From Rotaria macrura (Eukaryota; Rotifera; Eurotatoria; Philodinida; Philodinidae), in assembly GCA_900239685.1 (NCBI GenBank), contig OENT01000486.1, positions 44,204-108,203 of the forward strand: a stretch of 64,000 nucleotides of DNA, read 5' to 3'. Positions 52,133 to 63,900 of this stretch are shown piece after piece. The notes below the pieces were generated by a model. That model searched no databases. It saw nothing but the letters and a program-made list of their open reading frames with translations, and had not been told where the DNA came from. The position numbers and the translations under genes were made by a program. Each line of letters opens with the position of its first letter. The first letter of the stretch is position 1.

Positions 52133-53234
52133 TTCGAACGGATTAAAAATGATGTAAGAATACAATGAAGCAATCACATGTTTTTTCTATTAGATTTAGA
52201 AACACTTCTAGAACAACATGTATAACAATAATAAAAATTGACAACAGACGTTTAATAACAGCTATTGCTACGGCGAGTGGGAATTGAATGAAAAATATGA
52301 AGAACTGGATTGATTTCACGGAATTCGATGGCTTACATAATTGATTCCTATAAATCTCTATTCCGAAACTTATTTATTTGAGATCGTAAGGGTAAAAACA
52401 CCATAACATAATTATAAAACTCTATTCTAATCTGTTAGTTTTAGTTTTAAGGTCAACGTAAATTTAAAAAAATAATCCAATATTTAATCATCTCTATGTA
52501 ATTATTTATTCATTTGGAATGGTTCGATGTGTTTTTCAAATGTCAGAATCCGAACGAACCAATTTTTATGGTATAGTAATAGTACCATCAAATTCATATC
52601 AATGAGTTATCTGTTAGTTTATTTTTATCTTTGATAGCTACATTCCATCATGCATCAATACCATATTATGTCAAAATGAACAAACACAATAACACAACAT
52701 AATCGTTCTTATCAATGCATAGTATGGAATCTAATTGCTGATTTAATAGAAAATCAGAATAAAAATCGGATTAACAGCAACAACTTGTCATTTTTATGTA
52801 AAATGTCAAACAACATTTCTACATTTAACCTGCTTAATGCAGTCATATTCATGTGAATGCATATACTTGAATACGTAAAAGATGCAGTTATTTTTGTCTA
52901 AGATGATAATCAAGATGTGATTATCAATGAAAATTTGTAAGTAGTGTGGATAATATAATGAACAAAGATTATTATGTATACTGTAGTACTTATTTACCAT
53001 GCAACTAGATAAATCAAGCAGGATTGGATCCAATGATTGTTGTGGAAAAAGACGTCTTAATTGCCACACGGAATATGTTATAATCATCATTTGAGTATTG
53101 CTGTTTAATTAATTTCAATTAACCACGGTTATTATGCTAAACTGATCAGTGTCTCCTCATCAATTGCATCAAAACGAAAAACATTACAACAGTCAATTAT
53201 ACTCTTTGATTTTAACATCTTCCTATTATCAGCA
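52133..53234. other. AT-rich spacer
   Basis: No feature recognised beyond short chance frames, such as the minus frame 52806-53090. Confidence 0.45.
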
Positions 53235-53548
53235 ATGAGTGTTAAAGATCTAGTTATGAGACAAACGTATGTATAATAACCTTCAATTCAAATTCATTAG
53301 CTTTTCTCTCATTGGACCTCCTTTCTATATAGAGATATGATAAAAGAATGGAGTATAGCATTATAGGCGAGTGAGCTCTTCAAGAATTGCTGAAGGCTAA
53401 TTTACTTAAATCCAATAATTTTCTAACTGGTGCTCTTGGTAGAAATGGAAAGTCCCAAATAAAAACACCAATATGTTCAACGGATCACCCAATACGAGAG
53501 CATTTTCTTAATTTTTTATTGAAACATGATACAAATGTTGATGAATAA
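53235..53548 (+). pseudogene. Small broken two-exon gene
   Basis: ATG at 53235 opens MSVKDLVMRQ and reaches a clean donor GTATGT at 53267. After a 66-nt intron ending TATATAG, the phase-2 join gives TDMIKEWSIAL and then a stop. A one-base shift restores a long frame (LLKANLLKSNNFLTGALGRN and onward) closing at 53546-53548. The good splice sites with a stop and frameshift point to a recently decayed gene. No family is recognised. Confidence 0.35.
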
Positions 53549-53743
53549 TGCTGCAACTACAATATGAATTCGATTCCACCGAGTAATAACTTTTCATAGT
53601 TAACGATTAAAATATTTGAATATATACTTCTTTTATAGCTCACTATTCAAAATACAAAATGGATGTTCATATTGAACCATGTCATCTACATGTGTGATTG
53701 ACAATCGATATTTTACATGATAGCACAAAACAATTGAATACAT

Positions 53744-54595
53744 TTAAAAAATAGGAGTCATTAAAATTTCGTATATTTGAGTATATAGACTCATTTCAAT
53801 TTTATCAGTTGAGGTTCGAACTTCTCTTATATCTGTTTTATCGTCGTAAAGAAATAAGCTGCTTTCCAAATCAATCCACGTTACGGTGATATGCACATTT
53901 TGGTTATATATAACAGCACGTAATAGATACTTAGAAATGAAGTGTTAAAATATTAATTATGAAAACATATATGAGGAAGTAAGAAGATGAGACCACTGAT
54001 TTTGTTCAAAATAAAGTTCAATATAAAATGTTCTTTTTTAATATTCAAATGATAAATATGAAAGACAAAGATAAAGGTGTTAACAACATACTTGACAGTT
54101 CCTATTTGTATGATATCTTTCTCATCACGTAAATGAACAAGATTTGGTTGAAAACTTTCTTCAGCTCTTCTTGATAATGTTTCAATATGAATTATAACCA
54201 GAGGCGGATAACTTTTACGAAATCTGGTTGCCTCTTGAACATTTACAGTATCACATATCCATCCGTGTCTATGAAGAAAAAAATGGTGTAGATTGTAAGA
54301 AGAATGCAGACACGCCATATACTCATATTCCTTTTTGTTTGTTTGAAAATTAATGACTGGTATGCGACGACCAGTTTCATATTTGTTCTTAATTACTTTA
54401 GTTTCTGTCATTTCATCTCGCCGCTTCATTAACATTTGGCATGCACCAATCACTTCTACATCGTATTCTTCCCTGTAAGTATCACTCGCACTAAAAATAA
54501 AACTTTTTGTGAAAAGAATCTGAAGCACTCTTAAACACATACTGATCGTATTGTTGATTCAGCCATGGAGCTATGACGTTCTTCCTCTGTACCAT
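53744..54595 (-). CDS. Hypothetical 213-aa protein, three exons
   Basis: Exons 54543-54595, 54088-54490 and 53744-53929 join in phase (2 then 0) to give 213 residues starting MVQRKNVIAPWLNQQYD. The first intron is only 52 nt with GTATGT and TTTTTAG ends. The donor of exon 2 is uncertain: GTTGTT after AAGTAT or GTCAAG six bases earlier both keep frame. A 46-nt optional intron inside exon 2 cannot be excluded. The C-terminal half shows PPLVIIHIETL, a variable loop, then YLLRAVIYNQNVHITVTW and LFLYDD. That order of strands with a His loosely recalls the C-terminal part of USP-like cysteine proteases seen in some transposon-linked proteins, but the likeness is weak and no catalytic cysteine can be assigned. 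Function unknown. Confidence 0.5.
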
Positions 54596-55306
54596 CCGAT
54601 ATTGAACATATAATTTTGCTTATATAGTGTTGTTGTTGTTTGAGAGAGAAAAAAACTTGTTCATCCACTGATTTGAACAAGTTTTTATGTCATCGGTTAC
54701 ATCGTTTTAAATGTTGAATTTTAGTAATCAATAAACTCGAGCACCATCCAATCCTTGCTTTTCACCATGTTAGATGTGTTGACACGTGTAGAATATGACG
54801 ATGATTGGATTGCATCGTAAAGTTCCGTTGTAAGCTTGACATGAGCTCAGTGAAGAACATATAAGGCCAACAATGCTGCTTGTAATTAAGACGCATGTAA
54901 GTGTAAGAGAATACTGTCGGCCTTAAAAGATAAATACAGCATAAATGTAATACTTGTATAAATCAAATATTCATGGTCTTTTTTCTAATTACCTTCGAAA
55001 ACAGCACAACTGACTTCAAACTGTGGCCATTGTATTTTACTATTATTTATGCCTGTTTGCGGCTGTGATGACAGTTAAATGAGCGCTTCTTTGATAATTG
55101 ATCGATTTTAGCTTTAGTTGCTGACAATGGCAATAGTGTTGATGATTCTGAAGGGAGAAGAATAACATTTCGAGTAAAACATGATTTATTTTATTTCATA
55201 TCATTTCTAATAAGAGACAGATTATTAGTCATTAAAGAGAATGGATCTCTACTTGAATTTAACACAATCGAATCTTTACTATGGCAATCATCATCATTTA
55301 CAGGCT
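54596..55306. other. Spacer between the hypothetical gene and the SINE
   Basis: AT-rich; no gene or RNA recognised. It should contain the promoter of the 213-aa gene. Confidence 0.45.
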
Positions 55307-55628
55307 CGCCTAAATCCATAATAATAATAAATAATATTTCCCATAGGCTTATCGCCCGTTGGGGCCGGCGCTAAAGGGTCCACATAAGCAGCCGGGTTCT
55401 TTCGTCTTTTCCTTTTTACAGACGGCGGTATCTGCACTCCTTCCGTCCAACGTACTGCCTAGAGATATATTCAGCACGCTACGAATGAATCATTCGAGAC
55501 AACTTAGCCGTTAGTGACTTGTCCAGGGTCATTCCATGGATGGTGATACTGAGGTTTGAACACAGTACGTTGTGGATACGTGTCGAACATCGTAACCACT
55601 CAACCATGGCGGCACGCCTAAATCCATA
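55307..55628. repeat. Perfect 14-bp target-site duplication around a SINE
   Basis: CGCCTAAATCCATA occurs at 55307-55320 and again at 55615-55628, exactly bordering the SINE. The preceding bases differ (T and A), so the duplication is precisely 14 bp, the length usual for LINE-machinery insertions. Confidence 0.93.
55321..55614 (-). mobile_element. tRNA-derived SINE with a CORE-like middle
   Basis: Read on the minus strand, the 294-bp element starts TGCCGCCATGGTTGAGTGG. It has an RNA polymerase III A box, TGGTTGAGTGG (55596-55606), and a B box, GTTCAAACC (55553-55561), 34 bp apart. After the tRNA-like head comes GACCCTGGACAAGTCACTAA (55511-55530). From memory this resembles the conserved GACCTTGGGCAAGTCACTTA of the CORE domain in MIR-type SINEs. 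The body continues through a GC-rich segment (GCGCCGGCCCCAACGGGCG) and ends in a TATTATTATTAT tail. The perfect flanking duplication shows insertion by target-primed reverse transcription using a partner LINE. It encodes no protein. Confidence 0.9.
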
Positions 55629-56792
55629 GGTCTATAATAGAATATGCACTACGTACCGTTGAACTTCGTTTTGACGAAGATTGTTTAGGATTGACATAAA
55701 TTTTTCTAGATGATTCACGAAAAGTACTAGTTTTTTTTTTCATATAAGAATATTATTTTATCTTGCCTTCATGAAATATCATTAACCGTCTTTTCGGGAG
55801 AGGTTATCGATTTGTTTCATGAAGAAATATTTGTTGTATCGTCCGACTCACTAAAGAGAAGTAGAAAGGTAAAGGCATTTAGATTAAAAGATTTTACCTG
55901 AATATTATTTGTAAAATTATTCGATTGATTGTTATCCACTTTCGTTCGAGCTCATTTCGATGAAAAAGTATCGATCATTTTTTAATAAAAAGTTCGTTTT
56001 TTGTTATCATCTGTTCTCTTTTTTTCTCATTTCTCTTGTGCGTGATGACTTTCATTTTTTTCTCTTCTACCCTTTAGAGCTTTGTGTTATCTCAAATTTA
56101 TTCGCCTTTCTGTACGCTTTAACACTTAAATACAATTTCATGATAATTTTTCATGGGAATTTCCTTGTTTTATTGTTACAGATGCTTTTTTTGAAGTCTG
56201 CTTCAATTTTATAGGAATATCTTTCTTCAAAGTTCCACAACAATCCTGCCCATAGGGGAAAATACGAGTTATCGCTGGACAAAACAGCGGATTAATAATT
56301 TAACTATAGGCTTTGATTTCTTATCACTAATATCAGTCATGCTCGGAAAAGGCCACATTGCTTGTCTGTTAAAAGGTAATCGATGAACCACGGGAATAAT
56401 CGCAAGAAAATATTTATCCATTAATTTTAATTCATCTTAGTTCATTTCAGCCTTTTAAATTTTTTTACTGTTCTTTAACATCAATTCACTTTCTTCGTCA
56501 GAGCACAATTGAAGAGAAAATACCAGTTCAATTTGATCGGCAAATATGCCAATCAAGGATCCTAGAGTATCATATGAGTGATTAAGGTAATTGCAGCACA
56601 TAACTTGTAAGCGAATAGATATAATACTGCTTGTCAAGATTTTAATCAATCCTTGTCGCATTTAAACTGCTTGCTATGGCATGAACTTCATGACAACAGC
56701 ATAAATAAATACAAGATCATAATCGTAGTTCTTGTCGACTGTATTTACCATGCACTACATTCCTGCATCGGTTACGATTATTATGTATATTC
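55629..56792. other. Spacer, no firm gene
   Basis: AT-rich; the plus frame 55960-56214 is Phe/Leu-rich low complexity, and the minus frame 56455-56661 may be a downstream part of the MULE-like relic but carries no motif. Confidence 0.4.
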
Positions 56793-57480
56793 TCAGCATT
56801 CAATGTTAGAAGGAATGCATTCATAATAGCAGCTGAAAACTCGATTACAAAAAGGCGGGATTCTTTTTTTTCCAATTTTTTTAATGCTGTGTGCTAGGTT
56901 TTCGAAAAACTTGATAATACTCGGAACTGTATGGTCATATAAAATAGCGTATGCTAGTGGAACATGGTCAAAAGCATCATTTCCATCTTTGAACATGAGA
57001 GTATAAAGGAATGATTGGTTTTGTCTTTTATTCAAGCAGCTTTTAAAACACAGCCAGTTGCATGCGTGTTCACATTGGAATACTTTTCGCTTTTAAAATA
57101 CTCAAGATAACGCTAAATTTTTGATTCTGTGAATAAATGTGCACGAAATGGCATATCGGCAATGACTTGAATCTATCCTTTGCAATAAAAAATAGAGAAT
57201 AATTGATAGTTTTTCTTTCATAAGCAACTGACTCACCTTTAACATTAACCAATGCCATATTCGCGTTGCAATATGCGCGAGTGATAATACAGTATTCTTT
57301 GAAATGCCCTTATGCAAGATGCATCCGAATGCGATAATCAGATGCAGCTTTCTTCAATGCGTCAATCGTTGGACACTGCGGACGATTACCTGCTCAGATC
57401 AAGTCTTCAGCAGCTTCATTAATCTACTCGCCAAAGACGTTGAGCGGTTCAATGTCGTTTGTTTGCTATCCAGAAATGCG
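56793..57480 (-). mobile_element. MULE-like transposase relic
   Basis: On the minus strand 56793-57035 reads SFLYTLMFKDGNDAFDHVPL, then AYAILYDHTVPSIIKFFENL. The order of a substrate-facing strand, PL-A-Y-A-I-L and ...FFENL resembles the central MULE transposase domain pattern (hh-PLhYALh...Y..hF..L). Upstream in another frame, about 57300-57400 reads CPTIDALKKAASDYRIRMH, as in the linker between a FLYWCH finger and transposase. Stops and shifts separate the pieces. Identification is from pattern memory only. Confidence 0.4.
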
Positions 57481-58415
57481 CTCATCATTTGAAAGTGAAT
57501 AAAAAATGGTAATAAATTATTTTCTTATCGACAGTAAAGAGATTTCCCCCTCTCAGTTGACTAGAAGATGTTGTGATGGCATGATTATGACTTTTATTTA
57601 CCGAAGACTTGCAAGAGAAAAGTATGGATGAGTTTTCATTCTGTTGATGGCGAAGAATTATTTTTTATTTTCTTTAGCATATAACAACAGTGCATGTAGT
57701 AAAGCGGCATAAAAACCACGCAGTTTTTTCCTTTGTCAATAAATGGTATTTTAAATTTCACTGTAAATGTCATTCGAAATGGTGTTAACTTTTTATTAAA
57801 ATGTCAGTCCAGTTATCTTTCATACTTAGATACGTGCGACTAAACACATTCCTCCACTCAACATTACCAAAAAGATGATAATTCGTCAACCACTGACTTT
57901 TGACCTTTATTATTATGAGTATGTTCCTCTTGATTGGCATGTGTGATTGAGCGCTTGGGTAGGGAAAGCGACGAATTTGGGAGTGTTAGAATTGACAATC
58001 TCTTCTCTCCTTCTATATATATATATATATATGAGTATAGGTGTATGTATACACATGATCTTTACTTTATAGGGTGGAATGATAAAATGGTAAGATGTAT
58101 ATTATATATATATACATATATGAAAAACAGAAACAGAGAATACCAATAGAGATTAACGAGGATGGAGGATAGCATATAATAATGATTGCGTCGATGTGCG
58201 ACATCACTACTAACAAGGAGTAAAGTTGAATTTTTCCCTGTGTAACAGAGGTTTCTTCTATATGTCGTCGATGTCACCGCCATCTACATAACTATCATCA
58301 CTATGATGTATTCTTTTCATTATTTTAACAAGATCCTGAATACACTGATGATTTATATGACAAATTTTACAGAAAGAATCGTGCCACTTTTCGCTATGAT
58401 TAGGCTCCAGCTTAC
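57481..58415. other. Spacer with TA repeats
   Basis: No gene recognised. TA dinucleotide runs lie at about 58014-58032 and 58104-58122 and produce Tyr/Ile open frames in the region, which are not treated as coding. Confidence 0.45.
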
Positions 58416-58664
58416 CGCAATGATTTCAGCCCAAACTAAAGGTGCACGTCAATCTTCAATATTATATTACAACTTTTCCTCTTGAAATCGATCAGTACGA
58501 TCTCCAAGAGGAGTGATACCAACAACCAAAGCATCTAGAATAATTCGCAATGAAATACCTTCATTTTTGTTATTTGCATTGGAATCCGTCATTATTCCAC
58601 AATATTCGAACAAAGTATGGTCGAAATCAAAGGAAAGATAACGTTTCCCATTAGTTAGATTCGA
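58416..58664 (-). pseudogene. Unidentified exon with in-frame stops
   Basis: An AG acceptor (AATCTAG) precedes TCGAATCTAAC, and the 83-codon frame runs to a donor GTAAGC after GCTGAAATCATTGCG. The peptide reads TNGKRYLSFDFDHTLFEYCG, later ISLRIILDALVVGITPLGDR, and APLVWAEIIA. Two stop codons fall just after TDRFQEEKL. The regular splice sites and composition show a real former exon. The neighbouring minus frame 58739-58924 may be another exon, but the phases do not agree. Family unknown. Confidence 0.4.
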
Positions 58665-59050
58665 CTAGATTATGGATGATTTCATCTAAAAGGCAATTAT
58701 ACTGACAGGCTCCACAATCACACCTTTCAATGGTTATTTTATGAAGGACATAAAGTATTACTTGAATTACTTCTTTTCAAGTCGATTTTTGAAAGACGAT
58801 AGTCAAGACTAGCAGATTGATCTTCTATTTTAGACAAATCATAGGTTGATCTGTTATCAATTGATGGGTCTATAGAACAATATGATAAGTGAAAATTTTT
58901 ATATTTTAGCGATTTGATGATCAAGAGCGTTTTTCAACTAAACAATGATTGAGTCGATGTAGGAAACCTGTACTAATATATGGCTTATCTGTGAGACTTT
59001 ATCAAATCATGTCCAATGAAATTACGAAAACGCACTCGAATTTTCCATGT

Positions 59051-61527
59051 CTAGCGTCCCAACTTCGCAGACGCTATTGATCTTCCCGTAGATACTTTTC
59101 TTCGCGTGTTTTCAGATTTTAAATAGTTAGAGTCCGCTTCTGACTTGCGATTCAGACGCTTGTAAATGTCACCAATGTTATGATAGCAATCAGCCAACGC
59201 AGAATAATCTATTGGGTAAGCATTTTTCAAGATTTGAAGGGCCTTGTCGTACTGAAAAAGTGCGTCGTCATTGTTGTTCATACTAAAATACAACAGACCG
59301 AGTCTGCTATAGGAGTTAGCCAGAGCAGGGTGATCTTCGGGGAGAGCTTTTGATAGGATTTCAAGTGCTTTTTCGTAAGATTCTCCAGCTTTATCATAGT
59401 TATTGTTATTGTAATAAACATCGCCAATTCTATTGTGACAGTCAGCCAACATAGAATAATCTGGTGGTTCGGCTTTTCCCAATATTTGAAGTGCCTTTTC
59501 GTATTCCGAAAGTGCACCCTCATCGTTGTTCTTACTGAAATACAACAGACCTAGTCTGATAAAGGAGCTAGCCAAAGCAGGATGATTTGAAGGAAGAAAT
59601 TTTAATAGGATTTCACGTGATTTTCCGTAAGATTTTTCAGCTTTATCATAGTTATTCTCGTAATAAATATCACCAATTCTATTGTGACAATCACTTAACT
59701 TGAGATACTCCAGTGGCTGAGCTTTTTCCAATATTTCAAGTGCCTCTTCGTAGTGTAAAAGTGCATCTTCATTCTTGTTCATACTGAAAAGTAACATTCC
59801 GATACTGCTATGAGAGTTAGCTAATGCGGGATGATCGGAAGGAAGAGATTGTGAATAAAGTTTAAGCGCCTTTTCTTGACACTCTTTTGCTTTTTGATAT
59901 TCCTCCCTTTCAAGATATAAATCTCCGATTCTATTATGACAATGAGCCAGAGTCACCGCATCCGAAGAGCAATGATTGCTGGCTATTTTAAAGGCTTCTT
60001 GGTAGTAATGAAGAGCATTTGAAAGTTCACCCTTTCGCTGATAGCTCAAACCAAGACCATTGTTAGATTCAATCAGACCAATATGGTTTTCGAGTTTCAT
60101 TTCTTCACCAATTTTAATCGCTTTTGTATAGGATCTAATCGCATCTTCATAGGATTGTACCGCAGCAGAATATCGAAAGGTGTGGCGATTAATTCGACCA
60201 AGCTGTTGATAAAATATTACCTTCTTATTGTTATGGGATTCCTGGTTGCATAGAATTTGGCATAGTTCTTCGGCCTTACGAAAGTCGTTAAGTTTAATTA
60301 GCCATTCAGGAATTCTATTCCATCCAGTAAACCCCCAAGTCTCTTCTCGCATGTGCGTCTTTAATGTAGCTAGCAGGTTGTGATCAGAGCTCACGGGCTT
60401 GAGTTGTACTTCCCAATGGTATGGGCTCTCGTTACTTTTTTCCACATTGCCGATATGGAAAATGGGATGAGATGAAAACAGTACAGCGCCTTCGGACGAT
60501 TGATGCTTATTTTTTTCCAGGTTTATAAATGGACTTGAATAGATATTCTGATTGACTTCGATGCAGAAGAGAACATTTCCACACGATTTACTCAAGGGAG
60601 AAACTTTCGAAACGCTTCGATCTTTTAGGGTGAATAAAAAGCTATTGAATGAAATTAGCCCACCGCTGGCTTGCTTCAGTATTGCAATGTCATCTTTGAG
60701 CAACTCTTGATGTCGGTAGACAAAGAAAGATTCCTTTTTTTCATTCCTATCGCTTTTATGTTTTGCTTCGATATTATGATGTAAAGTTTTAATGAAGAAG
60801 CTCATTTTTTGAATCACGGCCACGTTATTTATATCTGATGCCCAGTTGAGTAAATTGAAGATTAAGCTATCGAGTAAGTCGTACCGGCTTGATTGCTTTT
60901 TGTAGTTTTTAGTGAATTCGTCTATCTTAGACTTATCGATACCCAGATCATCAAAATATTTGGTAAATGCTTCAAGAGAATCTTTTTCGGTTCCGTCAGT
61001 TTCTAAAACGCTTTCTTTAACTAGTTGATTTAATATAAATGAGATATTGAGATCTTCTAATTTCAAGTTTGATGCTGAAGTATTCGAAAGAATACTGATG
61101 GGTATCCAATCCTTGTAATAGTCCAGTACGGACGATAGCAGTTTTCTACCAATCGACTCAATATCGGTGCAAATACCTTTCACTTTTGAATAAAATTTTG
61201 CCCATTTTTTGTGATACTTGTCGTTCGCACAGAAGACAAAGACTGAATCTAGCTGTTGCTTATGTTGAATTTCACGCATTATGGTTTCTCCGAGTTTGCC
61301 AGAAACAATCATAAAGACTTTGTATGTTTCAAATTGATCGAGTGAGTCGCGGCATTTCTCAGCATTTGAGCATAAAATTATTGCACCGGAGTCGACTATG
61401 TGCGATAGATAATTGTATGAGTTTAAAAATTCTTGTGATTCGAAGTCGAGATTGTTATCTAGCCAGATAAGACGAAAGTTTGGACGGATATCTCTGCTCT
61501 TCAGAGCAGTGGGGAAAGTAGAATAAC
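59051..61527 (-). CDS. ART-like domain / kinesin-light-chain-type TPR protein (main exon)
   Basis: A single exon of about 825 codons begins at an acceptor CTTTTCAG (phase 1); the in-frame GTG at 61546 is intronic, and the true first exon was not found. Counting from that GTG, residues 20-140 form an alpha/beta domain with KVFMIVSG and LDSVFVFCAND. Residues 270-400 match the ADP-ribosyltransferase domain found with TPRs in bdelloid proteins: YRHQ (278), SFLFT (302), VLFCIEV, SEGAVLFS (351), then the EETWGFTGW linker. From about 430 to 815 there are some nine TPR units, alternating CHNRIGD and ANSYSRLG types as in kinesin light chain. The ART positions usually STS and E-x-E read FTL and EGA, so catalysis is unlikely. 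A scaffold role is inferred. Confidence 0.85.
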
Positions 61528-63900
61528 CTGAAAAGAGATTCGCCACTCAAGTTATGCACTCTATTGTGATTGGAACTCATATAACGCATGGTTTCTAATG
61601 ACAGGCTTCGATGAAAGACCAAGACATTTATTGAATACGATATCTTACTGAAAAATTCATGCTCTTGAAAAAGTTATATTATGGTGTGGTGAGCCGCTAG
61701 TCCCATGGCTAGTGAAACACATTGCATGTGGACCGTGAACAACACAGGGTACATTGTATAGGACAAGTTTACAGAATCACAAAGAATTCGAAACGTCTTC
61801 TTTAGAATATGGTAATCTAGTATGCCATTGTGCAGATTCTTTGTGAAGTGTGTAGGGAACGTTTTTAGGATTTGATACCCAAGTGAGCACTCTTTAAAAG
61901 GGTCTCCAATTTGCTTCAATTATCAGAATTTCTCTTCGGTTTTCAATCTCGCATGAAACCAAAAGCTTATTTCGCCACATGCTAGTGCTTCTTCAAGGCT
62001 TAGTATTGCGCATCTTTTCACAATCCATGAAGGGTAGCACAATATTCTGGCTATTGCCAGTGACAAAGAATTCCTCTACCTAAAACAATATTCACTGAAT
62101 TATTTTCAAGAGCATACTCGATGAAGAGAAGCAATAAAAAACAGCCGAATTCGGTTCTTAAATAAAATTCGGGCATTGGGGCTGTCGTATTTTTGATTAT
62201 CACAGTCATAATTGAATACGTAGACCTGGCTATAAATAACACTTGCTTCTGCTCATGAACTTACTTGTAATTGTTGGCTTTTGACTCATGAGTTGTACGA
62301 CAGTGGCTTAACTGTAGTTATGTAAGAATGTGAAACTTTTGTATCTAGAACATTCAAATTTGATACTTTGTTAAAGTGCATATACATATCTGCGACGCAC
62401 ACAATCAGGGTGAGAAGCGGATCCTGAATTTCAATGGATCCTTTTGGATCTCGATGGAAGTCTCTATGTATTTTCGAGACCATATTAACTTTCTGTTATC
62501 TTCCTTGGGTTTCACAGGTGTCGATTAAGATTTGATTCAGTTAATCAACGTTATTTTTACGTGGTTTCTAGTGTTGTTGTTTACCGTAATCATCTTGTTG
62601 AATAGACGGGTTCTCGGAACGGTTATCGCTTTACAAAAAGTTGTTAAAGAGTTTATTTCTTCCCGTAACGTTCTATACGTAGAACGTCCACATTTTATCC
62701 AAGGGTGCAATCTTCCCGTTTGAGTGCATTGCATAATTTATGTTTAACCTGCTCTCTTCATTTCTTCTCATGTTATGAATTATCCTTACTTCATTGTCCT
62801 CAATCGTATTTACTATGTATCCTAAGTTTCTGTTTTTACTTACTTTCATAATCATATTGTTCTTACTTCACTGTCCTTCCCTTGACTTCGTATTCACTCT
62901 TTTCATGCTCTATCCTTCTTTGTCCTGGGTACGTATATAAGCACATGGTTTTTTATACAAACGCTACGATTGTACGATATGAAAGAATGAATGAACCTTG
63001 ATTCCAACAGTACTAGTCTCCCTTCTATCGAAAATCGTCACACTGTTGAACTAAAAGCTATATCGTAGTAGGTAATAGAATTCGGGTAGAAATGACTGAA
63101 GAATCTCTACCTTAATTATTTTCATAGAGAATGCATGCTACTTCTTGAAAACAATTTCCGATTCACTTTCGGGGGAGACGTGAAAGCATTTCTGCAGTAA
63201 AAGAAACAATTGTTCGGTTTTCTCTGATAATGTGAAGAGCCTTCGAGAGAGAGGGATCGAGAATAGGAGGTTTCGAGTGAGTAGGGCATTGATAGAGCAC
63301 GAGCCTTATATGCATGCCGGAACCCACACCCCCATTCAATTTTAGAATACAAGGGTGGTTCGAAGTCTGTGTTCCATGTGAAAATACCGTGTGATAAGAT
63401 CCGCTTTGAATAAAGACATAAATGGTTTTTCTTATTAAATAAACTATTCTATTTCTTTACTTTAGAAGGCAACACAAAAGAAATACCGCAATATGGAAAG
63501 TCCCTTGATTATATCAAGACTTTCAAGATATACATTCTCAAATGTCTTCTGTATGAAATAAAAATAAGCAAAATTCGATAGCAATCTTCAACGTCACTGT
63601 GAAACAGTTTCCTTTGGTCCCTTACTTGCCTTAAAGAAGTGTTAAAGAAATATGTGCTCTACGTTTTGAGAGTTTGAGTGTATGACTTCGAATAGAAATT
63701 GAAAGGTAAACATTCCATGGTGCATGAAGGCCTTCATCAACTACGTAGAAATGTATACCTGGAGGAGTTTTTTAGTAGCCATCGAATCATTAACATACAG
63801 TCAGTATTCTTCTTTTCAAGATACGAATATGAAACTTCCTCTTAGTTTCTTTCAGCCAAGTAGCATATTGAGGAAAGAAGAAGCAACCCATGTAAAAACC
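61528..63900. other. Intergenic region upstream of the ART-like/TPR gene
   Basis: It should hold the short first exon and promoter of the TPR gene. One candidate is ATGCGTTATATGA near 61590, whose phase fits, but its donor GTTCCA is poor. No other gene is recognised; open frames on both strands lack motifs. Confidence 0.4.

Noticed and set aside
54259-54306. 46-nt intron inside exon 2 of the hypothetical gene
   Set aside because: GT and AG are present, but the exon is open without removing it, so the simpler model was kept.
58014-58122. TA runs as a possible origin or regulatory element
   Set aside because: Simple dinucleotide repeats are common in this AT-rich DNA and no other signal supports a function.
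61528-61546. GTG at 61546 as start of the TPR protein
   Set aside because: GTG is not a normal animal start, and a strong acceptor CTTTTCAG lies between it and the conserved domain, so these codons are intronic.
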